Position numbers and translations under genes: made by a program
Shown: piece after piece, positions 1 to 8,300 of the stretch
How the letters are laid out: the number at the start of each line of letters is the position of its first letter
How positions within the stretch are numbered: position 1 is the first letter of the stretch
Origin: Saccoglossus kowalevskii
Taxonomy: Eukaryota; Hemichordata; Enteropneusta; Harrimaniidae
DNA length: 21,706 nucleotides
Reading direction: 5' to 3'
Assembly: GCF_000003605.2 (NCBI RefSeq)
Contig: NW_003140521.1
Coordinates: forward strand, 1-21,706
Notes under the pieces: generated by a model
What the model saw: the letters and a program-made list of their open reading frames with translations, nothing else
What the model was told of the DNA's origin: nothing
Databases searched by the model: none

Positions 1-85
1 TCATCACATCCAACGGAAAATCGACAAGGAACTGCTTACAAAGTTGTAAACAGCGAATGCAAAGTTGGTAGTTTCATTCGGGATT
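1..85. repeat. Unit 0: partial satellite monomer (3' tail only)
   Basis: This is the end of a monomer cut by the window edge. It carries the variants ACATCCAACGG and AACAGCGAATGC, found elsewhere only at the end of unit 4 (about 5594-5679), exactly 5594 bp downstream. Confidence 0.95.
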
Positions 86-194
86 GTTACCTGTGATATC
101 ATATTAACAAGTCCAATAGTTAAAAGTTCGAAAATGTGAATAAATGTTTCGTTAATTGGTGTTAAATTATCGTAGTGTTACTCAAAGTATGTTG

Positions 195-207
195 AGGTCA
201 TAGGTCA
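195..207 (+). promoter_or_regulatory. DR1-type direct repeat AGGTCA-T-AGGTCA (representative copy)
   Basis: This is a perfect hexamer direct repeat with 1-bp spacing, the consensus for nuclear receptors of the RXR/USP, HNF4 and COUP classes. By my reading the 13-mer is intact in 23 of 28 S blocks. The exceptions are unit 2 (extra base), units 3, 4 (first copy) and 6 (TGGTCA first half) and unit 21 (second half damaged). Function is not shown by sequence. Confidence 0.45.
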
Positions 208-260
208 ATTATAGGAGGTACCTGTGAAAGCGATATCGTTTTTGAAACATTAACAAATCT

Positions 261-288
261 GAAATAGCCGGCAATTCGGCTGAATTTC
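261..288. other. Hairpin-forming inverted repeat GAAATAGCCG / CGGCT-GA-ATTTC
   Basis: A 10-bp stem (GAAAT 261-265 and AGCCG 266-270 pairing with CGGCT 277-281 and ATTTC 284-288) encloses the loop GCAATT, with a GA bulge. About half of the S blocks keep the CGGCT form. Others change the second base to A or mutate neighbouring positions. Confidence 0.55.
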
Positions 289-300
289 AAATAATCGATG

Positions 301-443
301 CAGCTGTGTGATTAGGTGATCGACCAATGTCTAAAGTAAAGAACAAACGGGCGTGGTTAGTTCTTGCATGGGAGACTTCCTGAGTAAATGAGCTGTTGAG
401 TTTATTTTTTTTGTTCCATCACGCATATCGAAAATATATAAGG
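301..443 (+). promoter_or_regulatory. Promoter-like motif cluster in S block (representative copy)
   Basis: In order: CAGCTG E-box (301-306), CCAAT (324-328), GGGCGTGG Sp1/KLF-like box (349-356) and TATATAAGG (435-443). CCAAT is kept in 22 and TATATAAGG in 26 of 27 complete S blocks. GGGCGTGG is less stable (TGGCGTGG in units 2, 3, 4 first copy and 8). The motifs are short and the repeat is AT-rich, so chance occurrence amplified by the array is a real alternative. Confidence 0.3.
405..412 (+). other. Poly-T tract, 7-9 T (subfamily marker)
   Basis: This is an uninterrupted T run after GAGTTTA, 8 T in this copy. Lengths of 7 to 9 and the following bases (GTTCC, GTTTC or AGTTCC) differ between units and define the subtypes used above. 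It lies about 25 bp upstream of TATATAAGG. Confidence 0.8.
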
Positions 444-977
444 CAACGTTCCTGCATTCTTTCTTACTGTGATGTCGATCATTTAAAGTGGAAAATCTTG
501 GAAATTTTGTAACTGTAAATTGGTGTTAAATTATCGTAGTGTTACTCAAAGTATGTTGAGGTCATAGGTCAAATATATGAGGTACCTGTGAAAGCGATAT
601 CGTTTTTGAAACATTAAAAAATCTTAAATAGCCGGCAATTCGGCTGAATTTCAAATAATCGATGCAGCTGTGTAATTACGTGATCGACCAATGTTTAAAG
701 TAAAGAACAAACGGGCGTGGTTAGTTCTTGCATGGGAGACTTCCTGAGTAAATGAGCTGTTGAGTTTATTTTTTTTGTTTCATCACGCATATCGAAAATA
801 TATAAGGCAACGTTCCTGCATTCTTTCTTACTGTGATGTCGATCATTTATAGTGGAAAATCGTGGAATTTTTGTAACTGTTTTAATTAACGGACAGTTTT
901 CAAATTCCTTCTAATTTCAAGAACAAGTTGCTGATCTGTCGGCACGTAGTGGGATTTACGCTGTTAACACTCCCTGC

Positions 978-1023
978 AAAGTTATTCAAAGTGATTGGAA
1001 AATTGTGCAAAGTTATTGCAAAG
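978..1023. repeat. Helically phased AAAG/AAAA cluster
   Basis: A-steps begin at 978, 988, 999, 1009 and 1020, so spacing alternates 10, 11, 10, 11 bp, matching the DNA helical repeat of about 10.5 bp. The same cluster occurs in all complete units with minor base changes. Phased A-steps favour curvature and rotational nucleosome positioning in general, but these runs are short (3-4 A), so any bend may be modest. Confidence 0.6.
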
Positions 1024-1224
1024 TTGTTAGATGGATTTGTATGTATGACCTAAGTTGTTGGCATATAGAAACACGCAGTTGTAAAGTCGAGAAATTTAAT
1101 AAAAACCGATGGAAAGCAGTCTATAGATGTTCTCATGAGCTGAGGGTAAAATCATTGAACACACCGTGCAAAGTTGGAAAAAGCGAAGGAAATGTTGGCG
1201 GAGTTGCTTATATATTTAACGTAT

Positions 1225-1238
1225 GTCATTTTCATGAC
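1225..1238. other. Short inverted repeat GTCAT-TTTC-ATGAC
   Basis: A 5-bp perfect stem with a 4-nt loop, present in most full-length units. Some have TTGT in place of the loop TTTC, and a few have ATGGC in the second arm (units 13, 15, 18). It is absent from deleted units 6 and 7. Confidence 0.5.
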
Positions 1239-1390
1239 AACCCCGCTGTTAAATTTCGAAAACATTAAGTAAATGTTCCGAGAATGTCTCATATATAAGC
1301 AGATTATCACAACAGCAACCGTAAAATCGACAACCAACTGCAACAAAGTTGTAAAAAGCTATTGCAAAGTTGGTAGTTTCATTCGAGATT

Positions 1391-2335
1391 GTTACCTGTG
1401 ATATTATATTAACATGTCTATTAGTTAAAAGTTCGAAAATGTGAATAAATGTTTCGTTAATTGGTGTTAAATTATCGTAGTGTTACTCAAAGTATGTAGA
1501 GGTCATATGGTCAGTTATAGGAGGTACATGTGAAAGCGATATCGTTTTTGAAACATTAAAAAATCTGAAAAAGCCGGCAATTCGGTTGAATTTCAAATAA
1601 TCGAAGCAGCTGTGTGGCTAGGTGATCGAGCAATGTTTAAAGTAAAGTACAAACTGGCGTGGTTAGTTCTTGCATGGGAGACTGCTTGAGTAAATGAGCT
1701 GTTGAGTTTATTTTTTTAGTTCCATCACGCATATCGAAAATATATAAGGCAACGTTCCTGCATTCTTTTTACTGTGATGTCGATCATTTATAGTGGAAAA
1801 TCGTAGAATTTTTGTAACTGTTTTAATTATTACAAAGTTTTCAAATTCCTTCTAAATTTCAAGAACAAGTTGCTGAGCTGTCGGCACGTAGTGGGATTTA
1901 CGCTGTTAACACTCCCGGCAAAGTTGTTCAAAGTGATTGCAAAATTGTGCAAAGTTATTGCAAAGTTGGTAGATGGATTTGCATGTATGACCTAAGTTGT
2001 TGGCATATAGAAATACGCAGTTGTAAAGTCGAGAAATTTAATAAAAGAAGATTGAAAGCAGCCTATAGATGTTCCCATGAGCTGAGGGTAAAATGTTAGA
2101 ACACACCGTGCAATGTTGGAAAAAGTGAAGGAAATGTTGGCGGAGTTGCTTATATATTTAACGTACGTCATTTTCATGACAACCCCGCAGTTAAATTTAG
2201 AAAAAAATTAAGTAAATGTTCCGAGAATGTCTTATATACAAGCAGATTATCACAACAGACAACGGCAAAATCGACCAGAAACTGCTTACAAAGTTGTAAA
2301 AAGCGATTGCAAAGTTGGTAGTTTCATTCGGAATT
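1391..2335. repeat. Unit 2: 945-bp satellite monomer
   Basis: This is a full-length monomer. The head has diagnostic changes shared with unit 8: GATCGAGCAATG (loss of CCAAT) and TACAAACTGGCGTGG. One extra base separates its two AGGTCA-like half-sites. From about 2090 the tail is nearly identical to that of unit 3. Confidence 0.95.
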
Positions 2336-3279
2336 GTTACCTGTGATATCATATTAACAAGTCCAATAGTTAAAAGTTCGAAAATGTGAATAAATGTTTC
2401 GTTAATTGGTGTTAAATTATTGCAGTGTTACTCAAAGTATGCAGTGGTCATAGGTCAATAATAGGAGGTAACTGTGAAAACGATATCGTTTTAGAAACAT
2501 TAAAAAATCTGAAATAGCCGGCAATTCAGCTGAATTTCAAATAATCGATGCAGCTGTGTGGTTAGGTGATCGACCAATGTTTAAAGTAAAGCACAAACTG
2601 GCGTGGTTAGTTCTTGCAAGGGAGACTGATTGAGTAAATGACCTGTTGTGTTTATTTTTTTTGTTTCATCACGCATATCGAAAATATATAAGGCAACGTT
2701 CCTGCATTCTTTCTTACTGTGATGTCGATCATTTATAGAGTAAAATCGTGGAATTTTTGTAACTGTTTTAATTAATGGAAAGTTTTCAAATTCCTTCTAA
2801 TTTTCAAGAACAAGTTGCTGAGTTGTCGGCACGTAGTGGGATTTACGCTGTCACCACTCCGTGGAAAATTGTTCAAAGTGATTGCAAAGTTGTGCAAAGT
2901 TATTGAAAAGTTAGTAGATGTATTTGTATGTATGACCTAAGTTGTTGGCATATAGAAACACGCAGTTGTAAAGTCGAGAAATTTAATAAAAACCGATTGA
3001 AAGCAGTCTATAGATGTTCCCATGAGCTGAGGGTAAAATGTTAGAACACACCGTGCAATGTTGGAAAAAGTGAAGGAAATGTTGGCGGAGTTGCTTATAT
3101 ATTTAACGTACGTCATTTTCATGACAACCCCGCAGTTAAATTTAGAAAAAATTAAGTAAATGTTCCGAGAATGTCTTATATACAAGCAGATTATCACAAC
3201 AGCCAACGGCAAAATCGACAAGAAACTGCTTACAAAGTTGTAAAAAGCGATTGCAAAGTTGGTAGTTTCATTCGGAATT
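2336..3279. repeat. Unit 3: 944-bp satellite monomer
   Basis: This is a full-length monomer. The head (ATTGCAGTGTTACTC, GCAGTGGTCATAGG, AAAACGATATCG, GCAAGGGAGACTGATTG) is nearly identical to the head of unit 4, and the tail to that of unit 2. It is therefore part of a recent one-unit duplication at 944-bp offset. Confidence 0.95.
2523..2536. other. Perfect 14-bp palindrome AATTCAGCTGAATT (alternative form)
   Basis: In units 3, 4 (first S copy), 6, 7, 9, 12, 14 and 18 a single G-to-A change relative to the CGGCT form breaks one pair of the AGCCG/CGGCT stem. It also creates a perfect palindrome with a central CAGCTG. Units 20 and 22 have damaged versions. Confidence 0.7.
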
Positions 3280-5679
3280 GTTACCTGTGATATCATATTA
3301 ACAAGTCCAATAGTTAAAAGTTCGAAAATGTGAATAAATGTTTCGTTAATTGGTGTTAAATTATTGCAGTGTTACTCAAAGTATGCAGTGGTCATAGGTC
3401 AATAATAGGAGGTACCTGTGAAAACGATATCGTTTTTGAAACATTAAAAAATCTGAAATAGCCGGCAATTCAGCTGAATTTCAAATAATCGATGCAGCTG
3501 TGTGGTTAGGTGATCGACCAATGTTTAAAGTAAAGCACAAACTGGCGTGGTTAGTTCTTGCAAGGGAGACTGATTGAGTAAATGACCTGTTGTGTTTATT
3601 TTTTTTTGTTTCATCACGCATATCGAAAATATATAAGGCAACGTTCCTGTATTCTTTCTTACTGTGATGTCGATCATTTAAAGTGGAAAATCTTGGAATT
3701 TTTGTAACTGTAAATTGGTGTTAAATTATCGTAGTGTTACACATAGTATGTTGAGGTCATAGGTCAAATATATGAGGTACCTGTGAAAGCGATATCGTTT
3801 TTGAAACATTAAAAAATCTGAAATAGCCGGCAATTCGGCTGAATTTCAAATAATCGATGCAGCTGTGTGGTTAGGTGATCGACCAATGTTTAAAGTAAAG
3901 AACAAACGGGCGTGGTTAGTTCTTGCATGGGAGACTTCCTGAGTAAATGAGATGTTGAGTTTATTTTTTTTGTTCCATCACGCATATCGAAAATATATAA
4001 GGCAACGTTCCTGCATTCTTTCTTACAGTGATGTCGATCATTTAAAGTGGAAAATCTTGGAATTTTTGTAACTGTAAATTGGTGTTAAATTATCGTAGTG
4101 TTACTCATAGTATGTTGAGGTCATAGGTCAAATATATGAGGTACCTGTGAAAGCGAAATCGTTTTTGAAACATTAAAAAATCTGAAATAGCCGGCAATTC
4201 GGCTGAATTTCAAATATTCGATGCAGCTGTGTGATTAGGTGATCGACCAATGTTTAAAGTAAAGCACAAACGGGCGTGGTTAGTTCTTGCAAGGGAGACT
4301 GATTGAGTAAATGACCTGTTGAGTTTATTTTTTTTGTTTCATCACGCATATCAAAAATATATAAGGCAACGTTCCTGCATTCTTTCTTACTGTGATGTCG
4401 ATCATTTAAAGTGGAAAATCTTGGAATTTTTGTAACTGTAAATTGGTGTTAAATTATCGTAGTGTTACACATAGTATGTTGAGGTCATAGGTCAAATATA
4501 TGAGGTACCTGTGAAAGCGATATCGTTTTTGAAACATTAAAAAATCTGAAATAGCCGGCAATTCGGCTGAATTTCAAATAATCGATGCAGCTGTGTGATT
4601 AGGTGATCGACCAATGTTTAAAGTAAAGAACAAACGGGCGTGGTTAGTTCTTGCATATGAGACTTCCTGAGTAAATGAGCTGTTGAGTTTATTTTTTTTG
4701 TTCCATCACGCATATCGAAAATATATAAGGCAACGTTCTTGCATTCTTTCTTACTGTGATGTCGATCATTTAAAGTGGAAAATCTTGGAATTTTTGTAAC
4801 TGTAAATTGGTGTTAAATTATCGTAGTGTTACACATAGTATGTTGAGGTCATAGGTCAAATATATGAGGTACCTGTGAAAGCGATATCGTTTTTGAAACA
4901 TTAAAAAATCTGAAATAGCCGGCAATTCGGCTGAATTTCAAATAATCGATGCAGCTGTGTGGTTAGGTGATCGACCAATGTTTAAAGTAAAGAACAAACG
5001 GGCGTGGTTAGTTCTTGCATGGGAGACTTCCTGAGTAAATGAGCTGTTGAGTTTATTTTTTTGTTTCATCACGCATATCGAAAATATATAAGGCAACGTT
5101 CCTGCATTCTCTCTTACTGTGATGTCGATCATTTAAAGTGGAAAATCGTGGAATTTTTGGAACTGTTTTAATTATTACAAAGTTTTCAAATTCCTTCTAA
5201 ATTTCAAGAACAAGTTGCTGAGCTGTCGGCATGTAGTGGGATTTACGCTGTTAACACTCCGTGCAAAGTTGTTCAAAGTGATTGCAATGCTGTGCAACGT
5301 TATTGCAATGTTGGTAGATGTATTTGTATATATGACCTAAATTGTTGGCATATAGAAACGCGCAGTTGTAAAGTCGCGAAATTCAATAAAAGCCAATTGA
5401 AAGCAGTCTATAGATGTTCCCATGACCTGAATGTAAAATGTTAGAAAACACCGTGCAATGTTAGAATAAGCGAAGGAAATGTTTGCGGAGTTGCTTATAT
5501 ATTTAACCTAAGTAATTGTCATGACAACCCCGCAGTTAAATTTCGGAAACATTAAGTAAATGTTCCGAGAATGTCTCATAAATAAGCAGATTATCACAAC
5601 ATCCAACGGAAAAATCGACAAGGAACAGCTTACAAAGTTGTAAACAGCGAATGCAAAGTTGGTAGTTTCATTCAGGATT
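3280..5679. repeat. Unit 4: 2400-bp expanded monomer with five S blocks
   Basis: The length equals one monomer plus four extra 364-bp S blocks (944 + 4 x 364 = 2400). S copies start at 3348, 3713, 4077, 4441 and 4805. After the fifth copy the ordinary monomer resumes and ends with the ACATCCAACGG variant tail. Confidence 0.95.
3348..5167. repeat. S-block pentamer in unit 4 (5 x ~364 bp)
   Basis: Five S copies are present: 3348-3712, 3713-4076, 4077-4440, 4441-4804 and 4805-5167. Copies 1 and 3 share GCAAGGGAGACTGATTG and the GTTTCATC T-tract flank. Copies 2 and 4 share GAGACTTCCTG and GTTCCATC. Expansion therefore looks like duplication of a ~728-bp S dimer. Copies 2, 4 and 5 also share TTACACATAGTATG. 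Confidence 0.95.
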
Positions 5680-6988
5680 GTTACCTGTGATATCATATTA
5701 ACAAGTCCAATAGTTAAAAGTTCGAAAATGTGAATAAATGTTTCGTTAATTGGTGTTAAATTATCGTAGTGTTACTCAAAGTATGTTGAGGTCATAGGTC
5801 AATTATAGGAGGTACCTGTGAAAGCGATATCGTTTTTGAAACATTAAAAAATCTGAAATAGCCGGCAATTCGGTTGAATTTCAAATAATCGAAGCAGCTG
5901 TGTGATTAGGTGATCGACCAATGTTTAAAGTAAAGAACAAACGGCCGTGGTTAGTTCTTGCATATGAGACTTCCTGAGTAAATGAGCTGTTGAGTTTATT
6001 TTTTTTAGTTCCATCACGCATATCGAAAATATATAAGGCAACGTTCCTGCATTCTTTCTTACTGTGATGTCGATCATTTAAAGTGGAAAATCTTGGCATT
6101 TTTGTAACTGTAAATTGGTGTTAAATTATCGTAGTGTTACTCATAGTATGTTGAGGTCATAGGTCAAATATATGAGGTACCTGTGAAAGCGATATCGTTT
6201 TTGAAACATTAAAAAATCTGAAATAGCCGGCAATTCGGATGAATTTCAAATAATCGATGCAGCTGTGTGATTAGGTGATCGACCAATGTTTAAAGTAAAG
6301 AACAAACGGGCGTGGTTAGTTCTTGCATGGGAGACTTCCTGAGTAAATGAGCTGTTGAGTTTATTTTTTTTGTTCCATCACGCATATCGAAAATATATAA
6401 GGCAACGTTCGTGCATTCTCTCTTACTGTGATGTCGATCATTTAAAGTGGAAAATCGTGGAATTTTTGGAATTGTTTTAATTATTACAAAGTTTTCAAAT
6501 TCCTTCTAAATATCAAGAACAAGTTGCTGAGCTGTCGGCATGTAGTGGGATTTACGCTGTTAACACTCCGTGCAAAGTTGTTCAAAGTGATTGCAATGCT
6601 GTGCAAACTTATTGCAAAGTTGGTAGATGTATTTGTATATATGACCTAAGTTGTTGGCATATAGAAACGCGCAGTTGTAAAGTCGAGAAATTCAATAAAA
6701 GCCAATTGAAAGCAGTCTATAGATGTTCCCATGACCTGAATGTAAAATGTTAGAAAACACCGTGCAATGTTGGAATAAGCGAAGGAAATGTTGGCGGAGT
6801 TGCTTATATATTTAACGTATGTCATTTTCATGACAACCCCGCAGTTAAATTTCGAAAACATTAAGTAAATGTTCCGAGAATGTCTTATATATAATCAGAT
6901 TATCACAACAGCCAACGGAAAAATCGACAAGAAACTGCTTACAAAGTTGTAAAAAGCGATTGCAAAGTTGGTAGTATCATTCGGAATT
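5680..6988. repeat. Unit 5: 1309-bp satellite monomer with duplicated S block
   Basis: This is a monomer with S copies at 5748-6112 and 6113-about 6476. Its first part lies 5594 bp from the matching part of unit 1, including the S duplication. The tail beyond the S blocks diverges from unit 1 (CAGCCAACGG type here). Confidence 0.95.
5748..6476. repeat. S-block tandem duplication in unit 5 (2 x ~364 bp)
   Basis: Copies lie at 5748-6112 and 6113-about 6476, with the same junction type (AACTGTAAATTGGTG near 6107-6120) as units 1 and 4. The second copy ends with the TTTTTGGAATTG variant that resembles the last S copy of unit 4. Confidence 0.94.
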
Positions 6989-7648
6989 GTTACCTGTGAT
7001 ATCATATTAACAAGTCCAATAGTTAAAAGTTCGAAAATGTGAATAAATGTCTCGTTAATTGGTGTTAAATTATCGCAGTGTTACTCAAAGTATGCAGTGG
7101 TCATAGGTCAATAATAGGAGGTACCTGTGAAAGCGATATCGTTTTTGAAACATTAAAAAATCTGAAATAGCCGGCAATTCAGCTGAATTTCAAATAATCG
7201 ATGCAGCTGTGTGGTCAGGTGATCGACCAATTTTTTAAAATAAAGCACAAACGGGCGTGGCTAGTTCTTGCATGGGAGACTGCTTGAGTAAATGAGCTGT
7301 TGAGTTTATTTTTTTAGTTCCATCACGCATATCGAAAATATATAAGGCAACGTTCCTGCATTCTTTTTACTGTGATGTCGATCATTTATAGTGGAAAATC
7401 GTAGAATTTTTGTAACTGTTTTAATTATTACAAAGTTTTCAAATTCCTTCTAGATTTCAAGAACAAGTTGATGAGCTGTCGGCACATAGTGGGATTTACG
7501 CTGTTAACACTCCCGGCAAAGTTATTCAAAGTGATTGCAATGCTGTGCAAATTTATTGAAAAGTTGGTAGATGTATTTGTATATATGACCTAAGTTGTTG
7601 GCAGATAGAAACACGCAGTTGTAAAGTCGAGAAATTCAATTAAAGCTT
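6989..7648. repeat. Unit 6: 660-bp deleted satellite monomer
   Basis: This monomer lacks about 285 bp of its 3' part. The sequence runs normally to GAGAAATTCAAT (near 7640), then jumps through TAAAGC to TTGTTACCTG of the next unit. The lost part normally includes the GGCGGAGTTGC, GTCATTTTCATGAC, CGCAGTTAAATTTCG and CTTATATATAAG elements. The S block is intact. Confidence 0.95.
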
Positions 7649-8300
7649 GTTACCTGTGATATCATATTAACAAGTCCAATAGTTAAAAGTTCGAAAATGT
7701 GAATAAATGTTTCGTTAATTGGTGTTAAATTATCGTAGTATCGTATGTAGAGGTCATAGGTCAATAATAGGAGGTACCTGTGAAGCGATATCGTTTTTGA
7801 AACATTAAAAAATCTGAAATAGCCGGCAATTCAGCTGAATTTCAAATAATCGATGCAGCTGTGTGGTTAGGTGATCGACCAATTTTTTAAAATAAAGCAC
7901 AAACGGGCGTGGCTAGTTCTTGCATGGGAGACTGCTTGAGTAAATGAGCTGTTGAGTTTATTTTTTTAGTTCCATCACGCATATCGAAAATATATAAGGC
8001 AACGTTCCTGCATTCTTTTTACTGTGATGTCGATCATTTATAGTGGAAAATCGTAGAATTTTTGTAACTGTTTTAATTATTACAAAGTTTTCAAATTCCT
8101 TCTAGATTTCAAGAACAAGTTGATGAGCTGTCGGCACATAGTGGGATTTACACTGTTAACACTCCCGGCAAAGTTATTCAAAGTGATTGCAATGCTGTGC
8201 AAAGTTATTGAAAAGTTGGTAGATGTATTTGTATATATGACCTAAGTTGTTGGCAGATAGAAACACGCAGTTGTAAAGTCGAGAAATTCAATTAAAGCTT
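7649..8300. repeat. Unit 7: 652-bp deleted satellite monomer
   Basis: It has the same deletion junction as unit 6 (AATTAAAGCTTGTTACC) and shares private changes with it, such as AATTTTTTAAAATAAAGC, CGTGGCTAGTTC and GATGAGCTGTCGGCACATAG. The pair is therefore a tandem duplication of one deleted unit. A further ~7-bp loss near 7737 (GTAGTATCGTATG) distinguishes it. Confidence 0.95.

Larger units (their letters stand above)
154..881. repeat. S-block tandem duplication in unit 1 (2 x 364 bp)
   Basis: Two copies of 364 bp run from AATTGGTGTT to TTTTGTAACTGT. At the junction near 517/518 the normal AACTGTTTTAATTAA is replaced by AACTGTAAATTGGTG. The first copy ends with TTTAAAGTGGAAAATCTTGG and the last with TTTATAGTGGAAAATCGTGG. 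The short likeness between GTTTTAATTAA at one end and GTTTCGTTAATTGG at the other may have seeded the duplication. Confidence 0.95.
86..1390. repeat. Unit 1: 1305-bp satellite monomer with duplicated S block
   Basis: This is a standard monomer in which the 364-bp S block is present twice (154-517 and 518-881). The tail carries the CAGCAACCGTAAAATCG variant also seen at the ends of units 8 and 9. It lacks the usual stop-creating GTTAGAAC variant near 1153, which is why a spurious 87-codon frame stays open there. Confidence 0.95.
971..1453. repeat. Diverged internal sub-repeats within the monomer (a and b blocks)
   Basis: The blocks are shown for units 1-2. 'b' blocks resemble one another around TGCAAAGTTGNNAAAAGCGA: near 975 (CAAAG cluster), 1167 (GTGCAAAGTTGGAAAAAGCG) and 1343 (ACAAAGTTGTAAAAAGC). 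'a' blocks resemble one another around GTTAAANTTCGAAAA followed by TAAA: near 1078 (GTTGTAAAGTCGAGAAATT), 1248 (GTTAAATTTCGAAAACATT) and 1424 (GTTAAAAGTTCGAAAATG). Spacings are about 170-176 bp for a and 176-192 bp for b. The similarity is visible by eye but diverged. Confidence 0.6.

Noticed and set aside
67-83. CENP-B box-like match GGTAGTTTCATTCGGGA
   Set aside because: It fits 7 of the 9 core positions of NTTCGNNNNANNCGGGN, but two essential bases in the TTCG half differ, and several units lose the CGGG part. It is too weak to call.
213-253. Perfect Shine-Dalgarno-like AGGAGGT followed by GTG and a 9-codon frame
   Set aside because: It is striking in isolation, but many units have ATGTGA or frameshifts at the same place, the encoded peptide is tiny, and a 22-kb satellite array does not fit a bacterial coding region.
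1005-1268. 87-codon forward Cys-rich open frame (also 15455-15718 and 16403-16666)
   Set aside because: It starts at GTG, is open in only three units, and is closed elsewhere by TATTGAAAAG or GTTAGAAC changes. The Cys-Lys-Val pattern is a by-product of the TGCAAAGTT sub-repeats.
1424-1440. Pol III B-box-like GTTCGA with upstream TAGTTAAAAG
   Set aside because: The conserved final C of the B box is absent and the A-box-like match fails at its last G. No tRNA or 5S fold is visible.
2937-3296. 119-codon reverse-strand open frame (also 20229-20588, with shorter forms in many units)
   Set aside because: It lies in repeat sequence common to all units, but most copies are interrupted by stops or indels, so its length varies from 61 to 119 codons. 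It overlaps open frames on the other strand, has no recognisable domain, and looks like chance openness in an AT-rich satellite.
4938-5132. 64-codon reverse frame within the S block (also 14161-14355 and 17936-18130, plus related longer forms)
   Set aside because: It recurs only because the S block recurs, the start and end shift with single-base changes, and it resembles no known protein family.
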